This document shows, piece after piece, positions 1 to 9,150 of a stretch of 64,000 nt of DNA (its first letter is position 1; every line of letters starts with the position of its first letter). The notes under the pieces were generated by a model, which saw only the letters and a list, made by a program, of their open reading frames with translations, ran no database searches and was not told the origin of the DNA. The stretch is from CAZEGI01 sp964512105 (lineage in GTDB: Archaea; Altiarchaeota; Altiarchaeia; IMC4; CAZEGI01), in the NCBI GenBank assembly GCA_964512105.1, contig CAZEGI010000002.1:68560-132559 (forward strand), written 5' to 3'. The translations under genes and the position numbers were made by a program.

Positions 1-1
1 A

Positions 2-295
2 GAGGACATAGGCAAGATCATCGGCAAGAACGGCGTGAACATACGTCAGTTGTCAAGCAAACTCAACAAGCAGGTTAGGGTTATCGGGACAGGAAACCTT
101 GAAGATACAATCTACGATTTTGTCGCGCCCGCGCGGATTCTCGGGATAAACACGGTTTACCGACCGGACAACACGACCATAAAGCGCGTCAGGATAAACA
201 AAAAAGACAAGAAAAAACTCCGCATGAAAATCGAGGAAATCCAGAAGCTGATTTCCTCGCTGACGGACAGCGTGATTGAGATAAGTTTCGACTAA
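2..295 (+). CDS. KH-domain RNA-binding protein, NusA-like (5' truncated by window edge)
   Basis: The reading frame is open from base 2 and runs to a TAA, so only the C-terminal 97 residues are seen. The first residues carry a KH signature loop (GKNG, within DIGKIIGKNGVNIRQL), followed by a stretch (LEDTIYDFVAPARI) resembling the first KH domain of archaeal NusA proteins. A Lys-rich helix ends the protein. KH domains bind single-stranded RNA; a role in transcription or RNA processing is inferred from family only. A start inside the KH motif (GTG at 35) would cut the domain, so the true start lies outside the window. It could instead be the KH tail of a larger protein. Confidence 0.6.
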   Translation, partial: EDIGKIIGKNGVNIRQLSSKLNKQVRVIGTGNLEDTIYDFVAPARILGINTVYRPDNTTIKRVRINKKDKKKLRMKIEEIQKLISSLTDSVIEISFD

Positions 296-327
296 ACATT
301 TATATCCACACATTCAGAATTCTTTAC

Positions 328-1326
328 ATGTGGTTTGTAATTTATATACTCGCTTTTTTGGTTTCCGTCTATCTCATACTCCGCGGCTCGGACTGGATTA
401 CGGACTCGTCGGTTCATGTCGCACGCAGGCTCGGGACCAGCAACCTAGCTGTCGGCCTGATTGTGATATCGTTCCTTCTGAGCCTGCCTGAGCTTGTTAT
501 TGCCATTTCGTCAATACTCAAGGGCCGTCCCGCGTTGGGTTTTGGCGCGAACATAGGTTCTGTAATCGTGAACATCGGGCTGATCGTCGGTATATCCGCC
601 CTCATAAGACCGATGCGCGTGCCCCGCATCATGGTGACGCGGGACATGATTTTCATGGTTGTTGTTTCCATCGTTGTGGTTGCGATGGCCATAGAGGATC
701 GCTCGCTTTCGAGAACTGATGGTTTTGTATTCGTGCTGCTGTTTATACCCTACGTTATAAACGTCTACGAGCAGGAGCGTAACCTAACTTACCACGAGCG
801 GAGGGTCAAGAGCGAGAAGCTGACCGAAGCCCTTGAAACCTATGGTGAATATGTGCCGGACCACAAGCCAAGATTTGGCCTGAACTACTTCATTCTTGGA
901 ATTTTTACACTGATTGTGGGTTCTGAAATTTTCATAAGGATATTGCTCAGTGTGGCATCGCTCATGAATCTCCCAGACCTCCTTGTCGGTGTAACTCTGG
1001 GCGCACTTGGCCCTAGCATTCCGAATCTCGCGGCTGCCTTAGGTGCGGCAAGAAAGGGCGTCGAGGAGCTTGTTGTTTCAGAAACCCTGGGCTCGAACAT
1101 CTTCACCCTGCTGATAACGCTCGGCATAATAGCCATACTCAGCCCCATGACGATAGACGATGCAACTGTTATGATTACCGCGCCAACACTCCTGCTCGTA
1201 ACCTTTGTCCTGCTTATCGCGATGTTGAAAGGCCATATACGGAGAAGGGACGGCATGCTTCTGGTCCTAATCTACGTTTGTGCGCTTATAGTTGAATTCG
1301 TCTTCAGGAGAAACGGCTTAATCTAA
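328..1326 (+). CDS. Sodium/calcium exchanger family (CaCA) membrane protein
   Basis: A 332-residue integral membrane protein with two homologous halves, as expected for the CaCA superfamily (YrbG/NCX_Mj type). The first alpha-repeat is seen near residues 65-95 (GANIGSVIVNIGLIVG) and the second near residues 215-265 (LGALGPSIPNLAAALGA, then SETLGSNIFTLLITLGI). The acidic/Asn residues in such repeats coordinate Ca2+ or Na+ in characterised members. A charged loop of about 50 residues separates the halves. It probably exchanges Ca2+ (or another cation) for Na+ or H+ across the cytoplasmic membrane. It starts 33 bases after the KH gene and converges on the radical SAM gene with a one-base gap. 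Confidence 0.88.
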   Translation: MWFVIYILAFLVSVYLILRGSDWITDSSVHVARRLGTSNLAVGLIVISFLLSLPELVIAISSILKGRPALGFGANIGSVIVNIGLIVGISALIRPMRVPRIMVTRDMIFMVVVSIVVVAMAIEDRSLSRTDGFVFVLLFIPYVINVYEQERNLTYHERRVKSEKLTEALETYGEYVPDHKPRFGLNYFILGIFTLIVGSEIFIRILLSVASLMNLPDLLVGVTLGALGPSIPNLAAALGAARKGVEELVVSETLGSNIFTLLITLGIIAILSPMTIDDATVMITAPTLLLVTFVLLIAMLKGHIRRRDGMLLVLIYVCALIVEFVFRRNGLI

Positions 1327-1327
1327 T

Positions 1328-2389
1328 CTAAACAAGATTTCTAACAACCCTCAACATCGTTCCGCAGTCTAGCAGCATGTTGGTGTATGACGCATTCGCT
1401 AATGGACAGAAGCATTCCCCACGTTTGATTTTTTCACGTTCCCGATTTGCGGCTTCACCAAACCACAGGCGTCTGAAATCGTATCCGTTTTCCCTCAAAT
1501 TTCCGAGTTTCTGCCCCTTAACGCAGCAAAACCACACGTCTCCGCTTGCAGAAATTTGTGCAGACGCAAAGCCCGCATAGCATGGAATGACCTGCCACCC
1601 CTCTAACAGGATTTTTTTCACAATTTCGTAATACTCAAGGCGGAACGCTTCCGTTATCCGGGATAATCCGCCAAATTTTTTATTTTTTATCCATTCTGAA
1701 AGAAAATCTACTGTTTTTTCGTAATCCTCTGGGTTCGGGGTGATGTCAGATTCCATAGTGCCTAACTCAACCCGTTTCTCTGCAATCTCCGTTATGTACG
1801 AATCCGGATTCAGTTTTTCAAGATATTCATAAATTTCGGGAATGCGCGAAACATTGAATTTTGATATGACGGTGTGGATACCAAGGGTAAAATTTTTACC
1901 CCTTATTTTTTTCAATTCCTTGTACGTTTTTATCGCGTTTTCAAAACTTCCCTTCACGCCCCGAATCTCATCGTGTTTCTCATCAATCCCGTCAATCGAG
2001 ACGTTCACAACGAGCTGCGCTTCCGGGCATTTTTTGAGAATGTTCCTCGCAATCTCGGCAGTATCCTTTACAGAACCGTTGGTCGGTATGTTCACGATTT
2101 TTGGCCTGCAGGTTTCGTATAAATCCAAACAAATTTCCACAAGGTCTTTCCTCAGGAAGGGCTCTCCGCCACTGAGCGTGACCCAGTACGGCTGTCCGAT
2201 GTTTTTGAATATCCTCTTGAACTCTTCAAGGGTGAGGTCGTTTTTTTCCGATTTCCAGATGTTGCAGGTTCTGCATCTCGAGTTGCATTTCGATGTGACG
2301 CTTACCGTTAAATTCAACGGCAGCAGTTTTGGATAACCGAACTTCCTGAACGTTTTGTAAAGCGGAATTCGTGGTAGCAGTTCAAACAT
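1328..2389 (-). CDS. Radical SAM protein with SPASM-like C-terminal cysteines
   Basis: 353 residues. The radical SAM CxxxCxxC motif is C35, C39, C42 (CNSRCRTCNIW), followed by a glycine-rich SAM-binding segment (TLSGGEPFLRKDL) near residue 75. The C-terminus has extra cysteines (WFCCVKG; a GECFC group) fitting auxiliary Fe-S cluster binding of the SPASM/twitch type. Substrate unknown. The start overlaps the end of the upstream glycosyltransferase gene by 8 bases, so the two are probably translated together; a joint role in modifying a glycan, lipid or peptide is only an inference. Confidence 0.85.
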   Translation of the reverse strand: MFELLPRIPLYKTFRKFGYPKLLPLNLTVSVTSKCNSRCRTCNIWKSEKNDLTLEEFKRIFKNIGQPYWVTLSGGEPFLRKDLVEICLDLYETCRPKIVNIPTNGSVKDTAEIARNILKKCPEAQLVVNVSIDGIDEKHDEIRGVKGSFENAIKTYKELKKIRGKNFTLGIHTVISKFNVSRIPEIYEYLEKLNPDSYITEIAEKRVELGTMESDITPNPEDYEKTVDFLSEWIKNKKFGGLSRITEAFRLEYYEIVKKILLEGWQVIPCYAGFASAQISASGDVWFCCVKGQKLGNLRENGYDFRRLWFGEAANREREKIKRGECFCPLANASYTNMLLDCGTMLRVVRNLV

Positions 2390-3266
2390 TTTTCAGATTT
2401 TTCGTCGTTTTTGCGATTTCCCATCTGTACGGGTTTCTACCCAGAACGTAAAAATCCACGATTGCCGATGCTCTTGAATACGCCTCCAGCAGAACTGCCA
2501 TGACAAGAAATAGCAACCTCGTAGGGTTTAGCTCGACATGCTTGAGTACCACCTTCAACACAGCCAACGCATCCATGGTCAGTGGCGCGTAATCCTGGTT
2601 TTTTTTCAGATGCAGATGGCCGATGTAAATCCGTTTCCTCTGTCTTATCAAATCCAAAACGGTTTCAGGACCCTTGTTCTTCACGATTGCGTCCGGTGCA
2701 TAGGCCAGGATATACCCTTTTTTTGTAACCATCGACTCAATCCATGCCTCGTCCGCAGCAGTGTTTTTGGGTATCTGTTTTATAATGTTCCTGAACGCCA
2801 CCAACTCACCGGCCTTCGGTTTGATTCTTGATATTTCGTGGTGAAGTCTCCATATCAGTTGTACTGAAAATCCGAGCAGCGTGTTCGGGCCATCAACCGG
2901 AACCGGATGTCCGCCGACCATGCCAACCCTCTCATCCGCAAAGGGCTTTACAAGGTTTTCTATTGCGTTTTCAGCCGGCAGCGTGTCCGCGCTCTCCAGA
3001 ACAACAATATCTCCCTTAACGTTCTTCAGGTAGAGGTTGACCGCAGATGCCTTCCCCTCGCGTTCACGCTGCGTTATCAGTTGCACCCTCGAATCCTGGT
3101 TGGAAAATCTTTTTACTATGCCTTCCGTGTCGTCCGTGCATCCGCTTGCAACGACAACTACTTGCACTATCCTGCCGGATGAAATTTTTTGCGACAGCAA
3201 ACTCTCGAGAAGTTTCTTTATGTTCCCCCCTTCGTTGTACGCCATTATGCCGATGCTTATGTCCAT
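2382..3266 (-). CDS. Family 2 glycosyltransferase
   Basis: 294 residues with a GT-A fold signature at the N-terminus (SIGIMAYNEGGNIKKLLESL), a nucleotide-sugar-binding region, and an acidic ESADT segment near residue 95 in the place of the usual DXD metal site. The C-terminal third has hydrophobic stretches (LLFLVMAVLLEAYS) suggesting membrane association. It probably transfers a sugar from an NDP- or dolichyl-linked donor. The gene follows polC by one base and overlaps the radical SAM gene, so the polymerase, glycosyltransferase and radical SAM genes could share a transcript. Confidence 0.85.
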   Translation of the reverse strand: MDISIGIMAYNEGGNIKKLLESLLSQKISSGRIVQVVVVASGCTDDTEGIVKRFSNQDSRVQLITQREREGKASAVNLYLKNVKGDIVVLESADTLPAENAIENLVKPFADERVGMVGGHPVPVDGPNTLLGFSVQLIWRLHHEISRIKPKAGELVAFRNIIKQIPKNTAADEAWIESMVTKKGYILAYAPDAIVKNKGPETVLDLIRQRKRIYIGHLHLKKNQDYAPLTMDALAVLKVVLKHVELNPTRLLFLVMAVLLEAYSRASAIVDFYVLGRNPYRWEIAKTTKNLKNV

Positions 3267-3267
3267 C

Positions 3268-6200
3268 CTACATGAAATCCGATAAACTTTGCTGTTCCGA
3301 AAGCTGGTTTGTAAACACTGATTTTATTTCCCTGTCTAGGAGCATCAACCTCTGTTTAATGTACTCTGAAAGACCGTATTCATTTGCAAGTTTTGTCGAA
3401 ACGCCCAGGTATTTCCTTATGGTTCCCTCGGAAACCGTCAGCAATATGCGGCCGCCGCACTTCGTGCACTTTCCAATCAGTGGAACCCTCCTGTAGTTGG
3501 CGTTGCACTTCACGCATCTGAAGTGCTGCCTGCTGTACGCCCTCAGGTTACCGTACGTGTCCCGCAGAAAATGCGAATTTATCAGCAGTTCCGCAACCTT
3601 CCTTTCGTCTATCGCGCGGATTTTTTTCGCTATCCCCAATTGCGAATCGACCTTTTCCTCCATCGTCTTCAATTTAACGTACGTACTTTCCTTCACCGGC
3701 CCCGAAACGTCCGCGGTATCGTTCGTAAACCTCAGGCCCGAATACGGGTCTGTATCCAGAACATTCCGCACTATGTTGACGCCTGCGCTTCCGGGTTCAA
3801 CACCCTTCCATGCGCTTTCGTAGAACTCTGCAGGATAGTGGTCCACAATCTCCATCTTGTGTGCCTCGTCATCTATCTCCTTCGGGTTCAGGATCGTGGT
3901 TATGACCAGCGGGGCGTCCATGTAACCGCCGCGTTTTTCCGGCAGATACTTCCGTGAAAAGTTTACGAGCGCGTCCAGCAGCAGCATGAACGCATCCTCG
4001 TCGCCATCGCAGTTCCTTCTCTTCGCGGCGTGCCAGTACGGATGCGCGTAACACACGTTTGCGGTCGTGAATCCTGCAATCCTCCCTATGATGCCGGCGG
4101 ACGTGTGCGGTGCAAGCCCCACCACGAGATGTCCGAGCAAATCGTTGATGTTTCCCGCTTTGTAAAACGGCTCGAGCCCGTAAAACCGGGTTAGGAGTTC
4201 GTCAATAAACTTTGAAGTTTTCAGCAGGTATTCCGCTCCGCTCCTCGGTATTATGACATCCTGCACCTTAAGCTCAAGAATCTGGTTTTCATCTTTAAGT
4301 TCATTACCAAGATAATCCTTACCGTATCCCAGCCCCCCCAGTTTCTCAACACTTACGTCAACTTCGCGCGGTTTGAAGTGCGTCAGGGGAGCATCGGTCG
4401 CATCAAAGCGCACGGTCCCATCCTTGAATACCGTTATGCTGTTCCTTGCCCTCAGAATCCCCTTTTCCAGTGGCTCGGGAACCTTGCATTCGGATATCAT
4501 CCCCTTGACCCCCTTCACGAGATTCGCGTGTCCGACCTTCTCCGTTGCGTTCTGCCACAGGTCCTTTATGCGCACTTCCCTGAACTCATACAACAGCGTC
4601 CTGTTTCTGCACCTCGGGCAAAGTTCCTCATTACCAGTACGTTTGCACGACGGGCATATCCTTCTTGAAATTGTTGGTTCTCCGCATTCCGGACAGATTG
4701 AATAAATCGTGTTCAACCTGCACTTTGGGCATTCGCGTCTTGTTATCTCGACCCGGATGGTTTCTCTGTCAACGGCAGCGTTTATGCTCCGCTCCTTGCC
4801 GCCTGCGTTTCCAACCGGAAACAGCGAATGGACAGGGGGCTGCATCTTCCTCTCCTTGGCCTTTTCCGGGCGGCCCATCCTGCAGCCGATGTATGTTCCG
4901 GATTTGGGTTTCAAAGTCAGCAATGAGCATGCGCCGACTACATCAAAACCGGTTCCGCCTTTTTTTTCTTCAAAAATCAAATCGAATTTTTTTCTGTCTA
5001 TCAAATGTCCGTCAAAAATACCAAGCTGGTAGAGTAATGGCAGATACTCTTCCACCACAACGGAACCGTCATTCACAAGATGCGGCACACCAACCAGTTC
5101 CAAAATCTTTTTTGCGTCTTTATTATCCGTAAGGATTAAACCGTCAGCAGAAATCCTACCCGCAACTAGCCACTCAACCAGAATCCTCAAATCCTCCCCG
5201 CTCACATCCTCCCAGCGATACGTGTATTTTGGATGTAATGGAACCTTATTCCCCAAGGAAAATTTAACCGCCTCGTTCGCGGTCATTCTTACATCCGGTT
5301 TTCTGCCGGTCTTATCCTCAACATCCGTTGCCCACCATTCCTCACAGTAACCTGCGGGCAGAAGTGCCGTATTCGTCTGCAGGAAATCACCGTACGACAC
5401 AAGAATGTCACCCAAGAAAAGTATCTCTGACACGTCGTTCTTGATTTTCTTTGCCTGCTCTTCAGTTTCAACCCTCACAACGCTGCCGTCTTTCAACCTG
5501 ACAATCGGGCCCTCAACCGTATCGCACGGCGTGACAATGCCGCCCTTTCCGGGGCGTTCAACCTTTATCTGCGTTCCGGTTGCAAGGAATCCATCCAGGA
5601 GTATGAAGGTTGCTGGGTGCATGGATTTCGCTGCTATTCCCGAAACCCTCGACCTGCCGTAACGCAGCCTGAAGCCGCCCTTCGCGGATGCTGCCGCAAA
5701 CACCGGTCGGCCGCCGACGAGATCCTCCATAAACGCCGCATCCTTGTCTTTTTTTTCGTCGGATTTTTTCTTGCCCGTTTCTTTCAGCCAGTTCCAGTCC
5801 AGTCCGAATTTTGCGGAATGCTTTATCAACCCCCTGGATTTTTGCGCTATTCCTTCGGCAATGACCAGGCACGCGCCTCCGCGAATCCTGTTGGTCTCAA
5901 CCCTTGCCAAGTCCCTATGAATCGAAACCTCGCGCTCTTCGGTGGGGTCGCCATCCACGCATACTGCAAGGTTTTTCACTATGTAACGCACATCGTCGTC
6001 GCTCGGCGTGTACTGCAGTCTCGCGATTCTCTCGTCGTAAATCTTTATCTCCTCTACATACCTCTCAACTTCGTCGTTGGTCGGCCTGTATCCCTGCAGG
6101 TCGAATTTACCCCTTATGTAATCTCCGAGCAAGACGGCCATTCCCTGCGCGGTTCCGCCCGCGCTTCTTATCGGGCCCGCAAAGTATATCGCAAGGTACT

Positions 6201-6576
6201 CGGAACCGTCTGGATTACTTTTTATCTTGACCTTGGATATACCTTCGATAGGTGCCGCAACAACGCCTTCGGTTAATATCGCAAGGCCGGTTCTCAGCGC
6301 TTGCTCCATCTGCGTCTCCTTTGCGGACTTTGTCATTGACGGCCCGGGTTGAAGTATGGTGTCTATTATCTCGGATATGTTGTGCCTTCCCCTACTCCTT
6401 ATCCTCTCGGCAATTCCTTTCGGGCCGACGAGACCCTCAACCCGCGCTGCAAGGTCGCCGGCGGGCGTTGCCTCAACTTCCGTTTCCGGGTCAAAGCCTT
6501 TTTTCCTGGCACGGTTCGCCAGTTCGTAACCCTGCTCTATCTTGGCCCTTATCTCGTTTTCGTATTCGTGCTCCAT
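3268..6576 (-). CDS. polC: DNA polymerase D large subunit DP2 (catalytic)
   Basis: A 1102-residue protein, full length for an intein-free archaeal DP2. This subunit carries polymerase activity and pairs with DP1. The acidic catalytic motif NCDGDEDAFMLLLD sits around residues 853-866. A long zinc-binding region with several CxxC pairs (CPKCRL, CPECGE, CPSCKR, CPRCRN) is at about 613-665, and a second cluster (CVKCNA and CTKCGG) at about 1018-1042. The extreme C-terminus QQSLSDFM resembles a PCNA-interacting (PIP) box. The ATG follows the DP1 stop codon by one base, so the subunits are made from one operon. Confidence 0.97.
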   Translation of the reverse strand: MEHEYENEIRAKIEQGYELANRARKKGFDPETEVEATPAGDLAARVEGLVGPKGIAERIRSRGRHNISEIIDTILQPGPSMTKSAKETQMEQALRTGLAILTEGVVAAPIEGISKVKIKSNPDGSEYLAIYFAGPIRSAGGTAQGMAVLLGDYIRGKFDLQGYRPTNDEVERYVEEIKIYDERIARLQYTPSDDDVRYIVKNLAVCVDGDPTEEREVSIHRDLARVETNRIRGGACLVIAEGIAQKSRGLIKHSAKFGLDWNWLKETGKKKSDEKKDKDAAFMEDLVGGRPVFAAASAKGGFRLRYGRSRVSGIAAKSMHPATFILLDGFLATGTQIKVERPGKGGIVTPCDTVEGPIVRLKDGSVVRVETEEQAKKIKNDVSEILFLGDILVSYGDFLQTNTALLPAGYCEEWWATDVEDKTGRKPDVRMTANEAVKFSLGNKVPLHPKYTYRWEDVSGEDLRILVEWLVAGRISADGLILTDNKDAKKILELVGVPHLVNDGSVVVEEYLPLLYQLGIFDGHLIDRKKFDLIFEEKKGGTGFDVVGACSLLTLKPKSGTYIGCRMGRPEKAKERKMQPPVHSLFPVGNAGGKERSINAAVDRETIRVEITRRECPKCRLNTIYSICPECGEPTISRRICPSCKRTGNEELCPRCRNRTLLYEFREVRIKDLWQNATEKVGHANLVKGVKGMISECKVPEPLEKGILRARNSITVFKDGTVRFDATDAPLTHFKPREVDVSVEKLGGLGYGKDYLGNELKDENQILELKVQDVIIPRSGAEYLLKTSKFIDELLTRFYGLEPFYKAGNINDLLGHLVVGLAPHTSAGIIGRIAGFTTANVCYAHPYWHAAKRRNCDGDEDAFMLLLDALVNFSRKYLPEKRGGYMDAPLVITTILNPKEIDDEAHKMEIVDHYPAEFYESAWKGVEPGSAGVNIVRNVLDTDPYSGLRFTNDTADVSGPVKESTYVKLKTMEEKVDSQLGIAKKIRAIDERKVAELLINSHFLRDTYGNLRAYSRQHFRCVKCNANYRRVPLIGKCTKCGGRILLTVSEGTIRKYLGVSTKLANEYGLSEYIKQRLMLLDREIKSVFTNQLSEQQSLSDFM

Positions 6577-6577
6577 C

Positions 6578-8029
6578 CTAAAAGTACAACATCGAAACCT
6601 CGTGATTCTGAAGATTCATCACCGGCAGTCTTGCAGGCGTTGGCTGGTGGCCCAGCTGTTCCTGGTATTTCGTCTTGCCCTGCCACGTTCCAGAATTCAC
6701 CACACTGACGCCGCGGTATGTTGCATAACCGTTGGTGTGAACGTGACCGCAGTGCAGTATGTCCGGAATCTTGTCTATGACCATGTAATCCCTGTCCTCC
6801 GGCATAATCCCATCTTCACCGTAAACGGGACAGAGGTGCCGTTTTTTGAGATACTCTATCATGGCCCTCTCAGGGGTTGCATAGGTGCATTCCGCGAGGT
6901 TGCCTATCATGGTATCAAGACTAGTGCCATGATACATGAGTGTCTTGACGCCGTGCGTTGAAACCATCACAGGATTACCAACAATGTGCACATTGGACAG
7001 CTCATACAACCTTCCGCCTATGTCCCTGTCCAGTTTTGGCTGCGGCTCCGCCCTTCTCACGGCGTCATGGTTGCCCATGCACATAACTATCTCTATGTAA
7101 TCCGGCACCCTTTCCAATAAACCTGCAAGAAAGTCGTACTGTTTATGTATATCCGGAATTGACAGCTCCTCCTCCTGTTTCGGATAAATGCCTACACCGT
7201 CAACAAGGTCTCCGGCCACAAAAAGGTACTTGACCCTTTCCGACACGTCCCTTCTGTTGCCCTTGAGGTTCAGCCAGTCCAGGAAATTGTTGAATTCCTT
7301 CTCCAGAAACAAATAACTGCCGATATGCAGGTCGGATATGAACGCCACGCACACCGGTACATCAGCCATGTTCCTGATGTGGTCCAAGGGCAGGTCGGGC
7401 TCTGAAATCTCCGAGGCAACCAGAAGTTCGTTGTACATTTTTCCGCTGACGCCAATAACCTCGTCCAGCAGTATTGTTTCGTACTGCCTCAACAGTGCGG
7501 GTTTGTCCAGCGGCACCATAACGGTGATGCTTCCGGTCGGGTCTTCAACCTCAAGAAATCTGTACCCCTTTTCGCTTTTGCGCTTGTCCGTGACTATGCC
7601 TATGATTGTTGCATCCTCGTTTTTTTTGACATCCTTTATCTGCTCCGCCGAACGCAGATTAACCCGCTCCCTAAGGATTCTTGCTATCTTGCTGTATCTC
7701 TGGTTGAAATGCTTTACAAAGTCGTCCACCGTTCCCTCGCAACTCGATTTGTCCGACACGTCGCTCTGCTCGTATATCACCAACTCCGGCTCAATATCCT
7801 TCGCGAGTATGTGTTTTGTTTTTACAACCTCAACCTTGGGTTCTAACGTTTCCTTCGCCTTTATGAACTCCATGATGAATTCATCCGTTATAAGCCAAAC
7901 GTTCCTCTCTTTCGCAATCTTTATCATCCCATCCACATCAATGCCGTTCTCCACCAGGTCCTCAAATCCGTGCGAACTTACCAGTAAACCGTTCTCTGCA
8001 AGTTTTGATGTTACTGTTTTGATGTCCAT
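6578..8029 (-). CDS. polB: DNA polymerase D small subunit DP1 (3'-5' exonuclease)
   Basis: About 483 residues. An OB-fold region (residues about 145-210) precedes a calcineurin-like phosphoesterase domain of the Mre11-like exonuclease type. Its metal motifs are DLHIGS (near 230), GDLVDG (near 275), GNHDAVRR (near 320) and GHVHTNGY (near 430). In characterised PolD this subunit proofreads and binds DP2 through its C-terminal region. ATG at 8029 is chosen because GGCGAT precedes it; an in-frame TTG at 8041 adds four residues. An AT-rich TATA-like element near 8080-8090 could drive the DP1-DP2 operon. Confidence 0.96.
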   Translation of the reverse strand: MDIKTVTSKLAENGLLVSSHGFEDLVENGIDVDGMIKIAKERNVWLITDEFIMEFIKAKETLEPKVEVVKTKHILAKDIEPELVIYEQSDVSDKSSCEGTVDDFVKHFNQRYSKIARILRERVNLRSAEQIKDVKKNEDATIIGIVTDKRKSEKGYRFLEVEDPTGSITVMVPLDKPALLRQYETILLDEVIGVSGKMYNELLVASEISEPDLPLDHIRNMADVPVCVAFISDLHIGSYLFLEKEFNNFLDWLNLKGNRRDVSERVKYLFVAGDLVDGVGIYPKQEEELSIPDIHKQYDFLAGLLERVPDYIEIVMCMGNHDAVRRAEPQPKLDRDIGGRLYELSNVHIVGNPVMVSTHGVKTLMYHGTSLDTMIGNLAECTYATPERAMIEYLKKRHLCPVYGEDGIMPEDRDYMVIDKIPDILHCGHVHTNGYATYRGVSVVNSGTWQGKTKYQEQLGHQPTPARLPVMNLQNHEVSMLYF

Positions 8030-8107
8030 ATCGCCAGCCAAAGAAATAGTGTGTTATAGATTCTTCAGACGGAAATATAACTAAAGAAAAAAAAAAGAAC
8101 CAAGTTC

Positions 8108-9073
8108 TTATTGCGTTGCACTCGATTTGAACCAGTGGAGCTTGTGTTCCTCCCCCGGAGGTTTCTGCTCGAAAAACTTCCCTACCTTCTCGACAACCAC
8201 AGTTCCCGCGCTCTTCTGCGCCTCGCTGGTTCCTGATGCGAGATGCGGGGTTAAAACGATATTCTCGAGCTGCATCAACGGGCTGTCCACGGGCGGCTCC
8301 TTTGCGTAAACATCCAAACCAGCGGCCTTTATCGTTCCGTTCTTCAGCGCGTCGTACAGCGCGGCTTCGTCAATCACAACGCCCCTCGCGGTGTTTATTA
8401 CGACTGCAGTCGGTTTCATCAGCTTAAGGCGCTCGGCATTCATCATTCCTCTGGTTGCGTCCGTTGCAGGAACATGCAGTGAAACAACGTCCGATCTCCT
8501 TAACAGTTCCTCAAGAGCAACAAATTCCGCACCGAACTCTTTCGCGTCCTCGGACGTGATTGCCGGGTCGGATGCTAAAATTTTCATTCCGAACGCCTTT
8601 GCCCTCAATGCGACTTCCCTACCAATCCTCCCAAAGCCTATAAGTCCAAGGATTTTTCCATACAACTCGTTCCCTGAAAATTTCTTCCTGTCCCACTGTC
8701 CCGCCCTCATGCTCTTGTCAGCCTGTGGAACATTCCTCAGTGTAGCAATCATCAAACCAATCGCATGTTCTGCCACAGACACGGTTGACGATTCCGGTGA
8801 ATTCACAATTTCGATACCCCTTGCCCGTGCGGCCGTTACGTCCACGTTGTCAAGCCCGACCCCAGCCCTTCCAATGATCTTCAGCGTGCTGGCATCTATA
8901 ACCTCCTTCGTAACCTTCGTGCTGCTTCTCACTATAATCGCATCGTAACCCTTAATCTTCTGAATCAGCATTTCCGGCGTCAGACCAATCTCAACATCAA
9001 CATCAGCGAATTCTCTTGCCAGGGCAACCGCATCTTCATGCAGTTTATCCGAAATCAGGATACGTGGTTTCAT
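8108..9073 (-). CDS. serA: D-3-phosphoglycerate dehydrogenase (short form)
   Basis: 321 residues of the D-isomer-specific 2-hydroxyacid dehydrogenase family. An N-terminal substrate domain (VRSSTKVT) leads into an NAD-binding fold (GLIGFGRIGREVA) near 145, with the catalytic region near the C-terminus (NTARGVVIDE, LTPHLASGT). It would oxidise 3-phosphoglycerate in the first step of serine synthesis. It lacks the C-terminal ASB and ACT regulatory domains of long SerA, so serine feedback through those domains is not expected. ATG at 9073 begins the conserved MKPRILISD; an upstream in-frame extension would run antisense into pyrD and has no family similarity. Another 2-hydroxyacid dehydrogenase specificity is possible. 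Confidence 0.87.
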   Translation of the reverse strand: MKPRILISDKLHEDAVALAREFADVDVEIGLTPEMLIQKIKGYDAIIVRSSTKVTKEVIDASTLKIIGRAGVGLDNVDVTAARARGIEIVNSPESSTVSVAEHAIGLMIATLRNVPQADKSMRAGQWDRKKFSGNELYGKILGLIGFGRIGREVALRAKAFGMKILASDPAITSEDAKEFGAEFVALEELLRRSDVVSLHVPATDATRGMMNAERLKLMKPTAVVINTARGVVIDEAALYDALKNGTIKAAGLDVYAKEPPVDSPLMQLENIVLTPHLASGTSEAQKSAGTVVVEKVGKFFEQKPPGEEHKLHWFKSSATQ

Positions 9074-9109
9074 TGTGTTATGTATTCGGTAATTAAATAA
9101 AAAAATGTT

Positions 9110-9130
9110 GGGTTTTATTATAAAAAACCC
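9110..9130. promoter_or_regulatory. Inverted repeat in the serA-pyrD intergenic region
   Basis: GGGTTTT (9110-9116) is repeated as AAAACCC (9124-9130) around a 7-base spacer, directly upstream of pyrD and overlapping the AT-rich stretch where its TATA element would lie. A GGTGG ribosome-binding site follows at 9141-9145, six bases before the pyrD ATG. The position fits a repressor operator for the pyr operon; this is inference from symmetry and location only. Confidence 0.4.
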
Positions 9131-9150
9131 ATATAGTATAGGTGGCATAA

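Noticed and set aside
3268..6576. Intein in DP2
   Set aside because: Many archaeal polC genes carry one, but the protein is 1102 residues with continuous family sequence around the NCDGDED motif and no splicing motifs.
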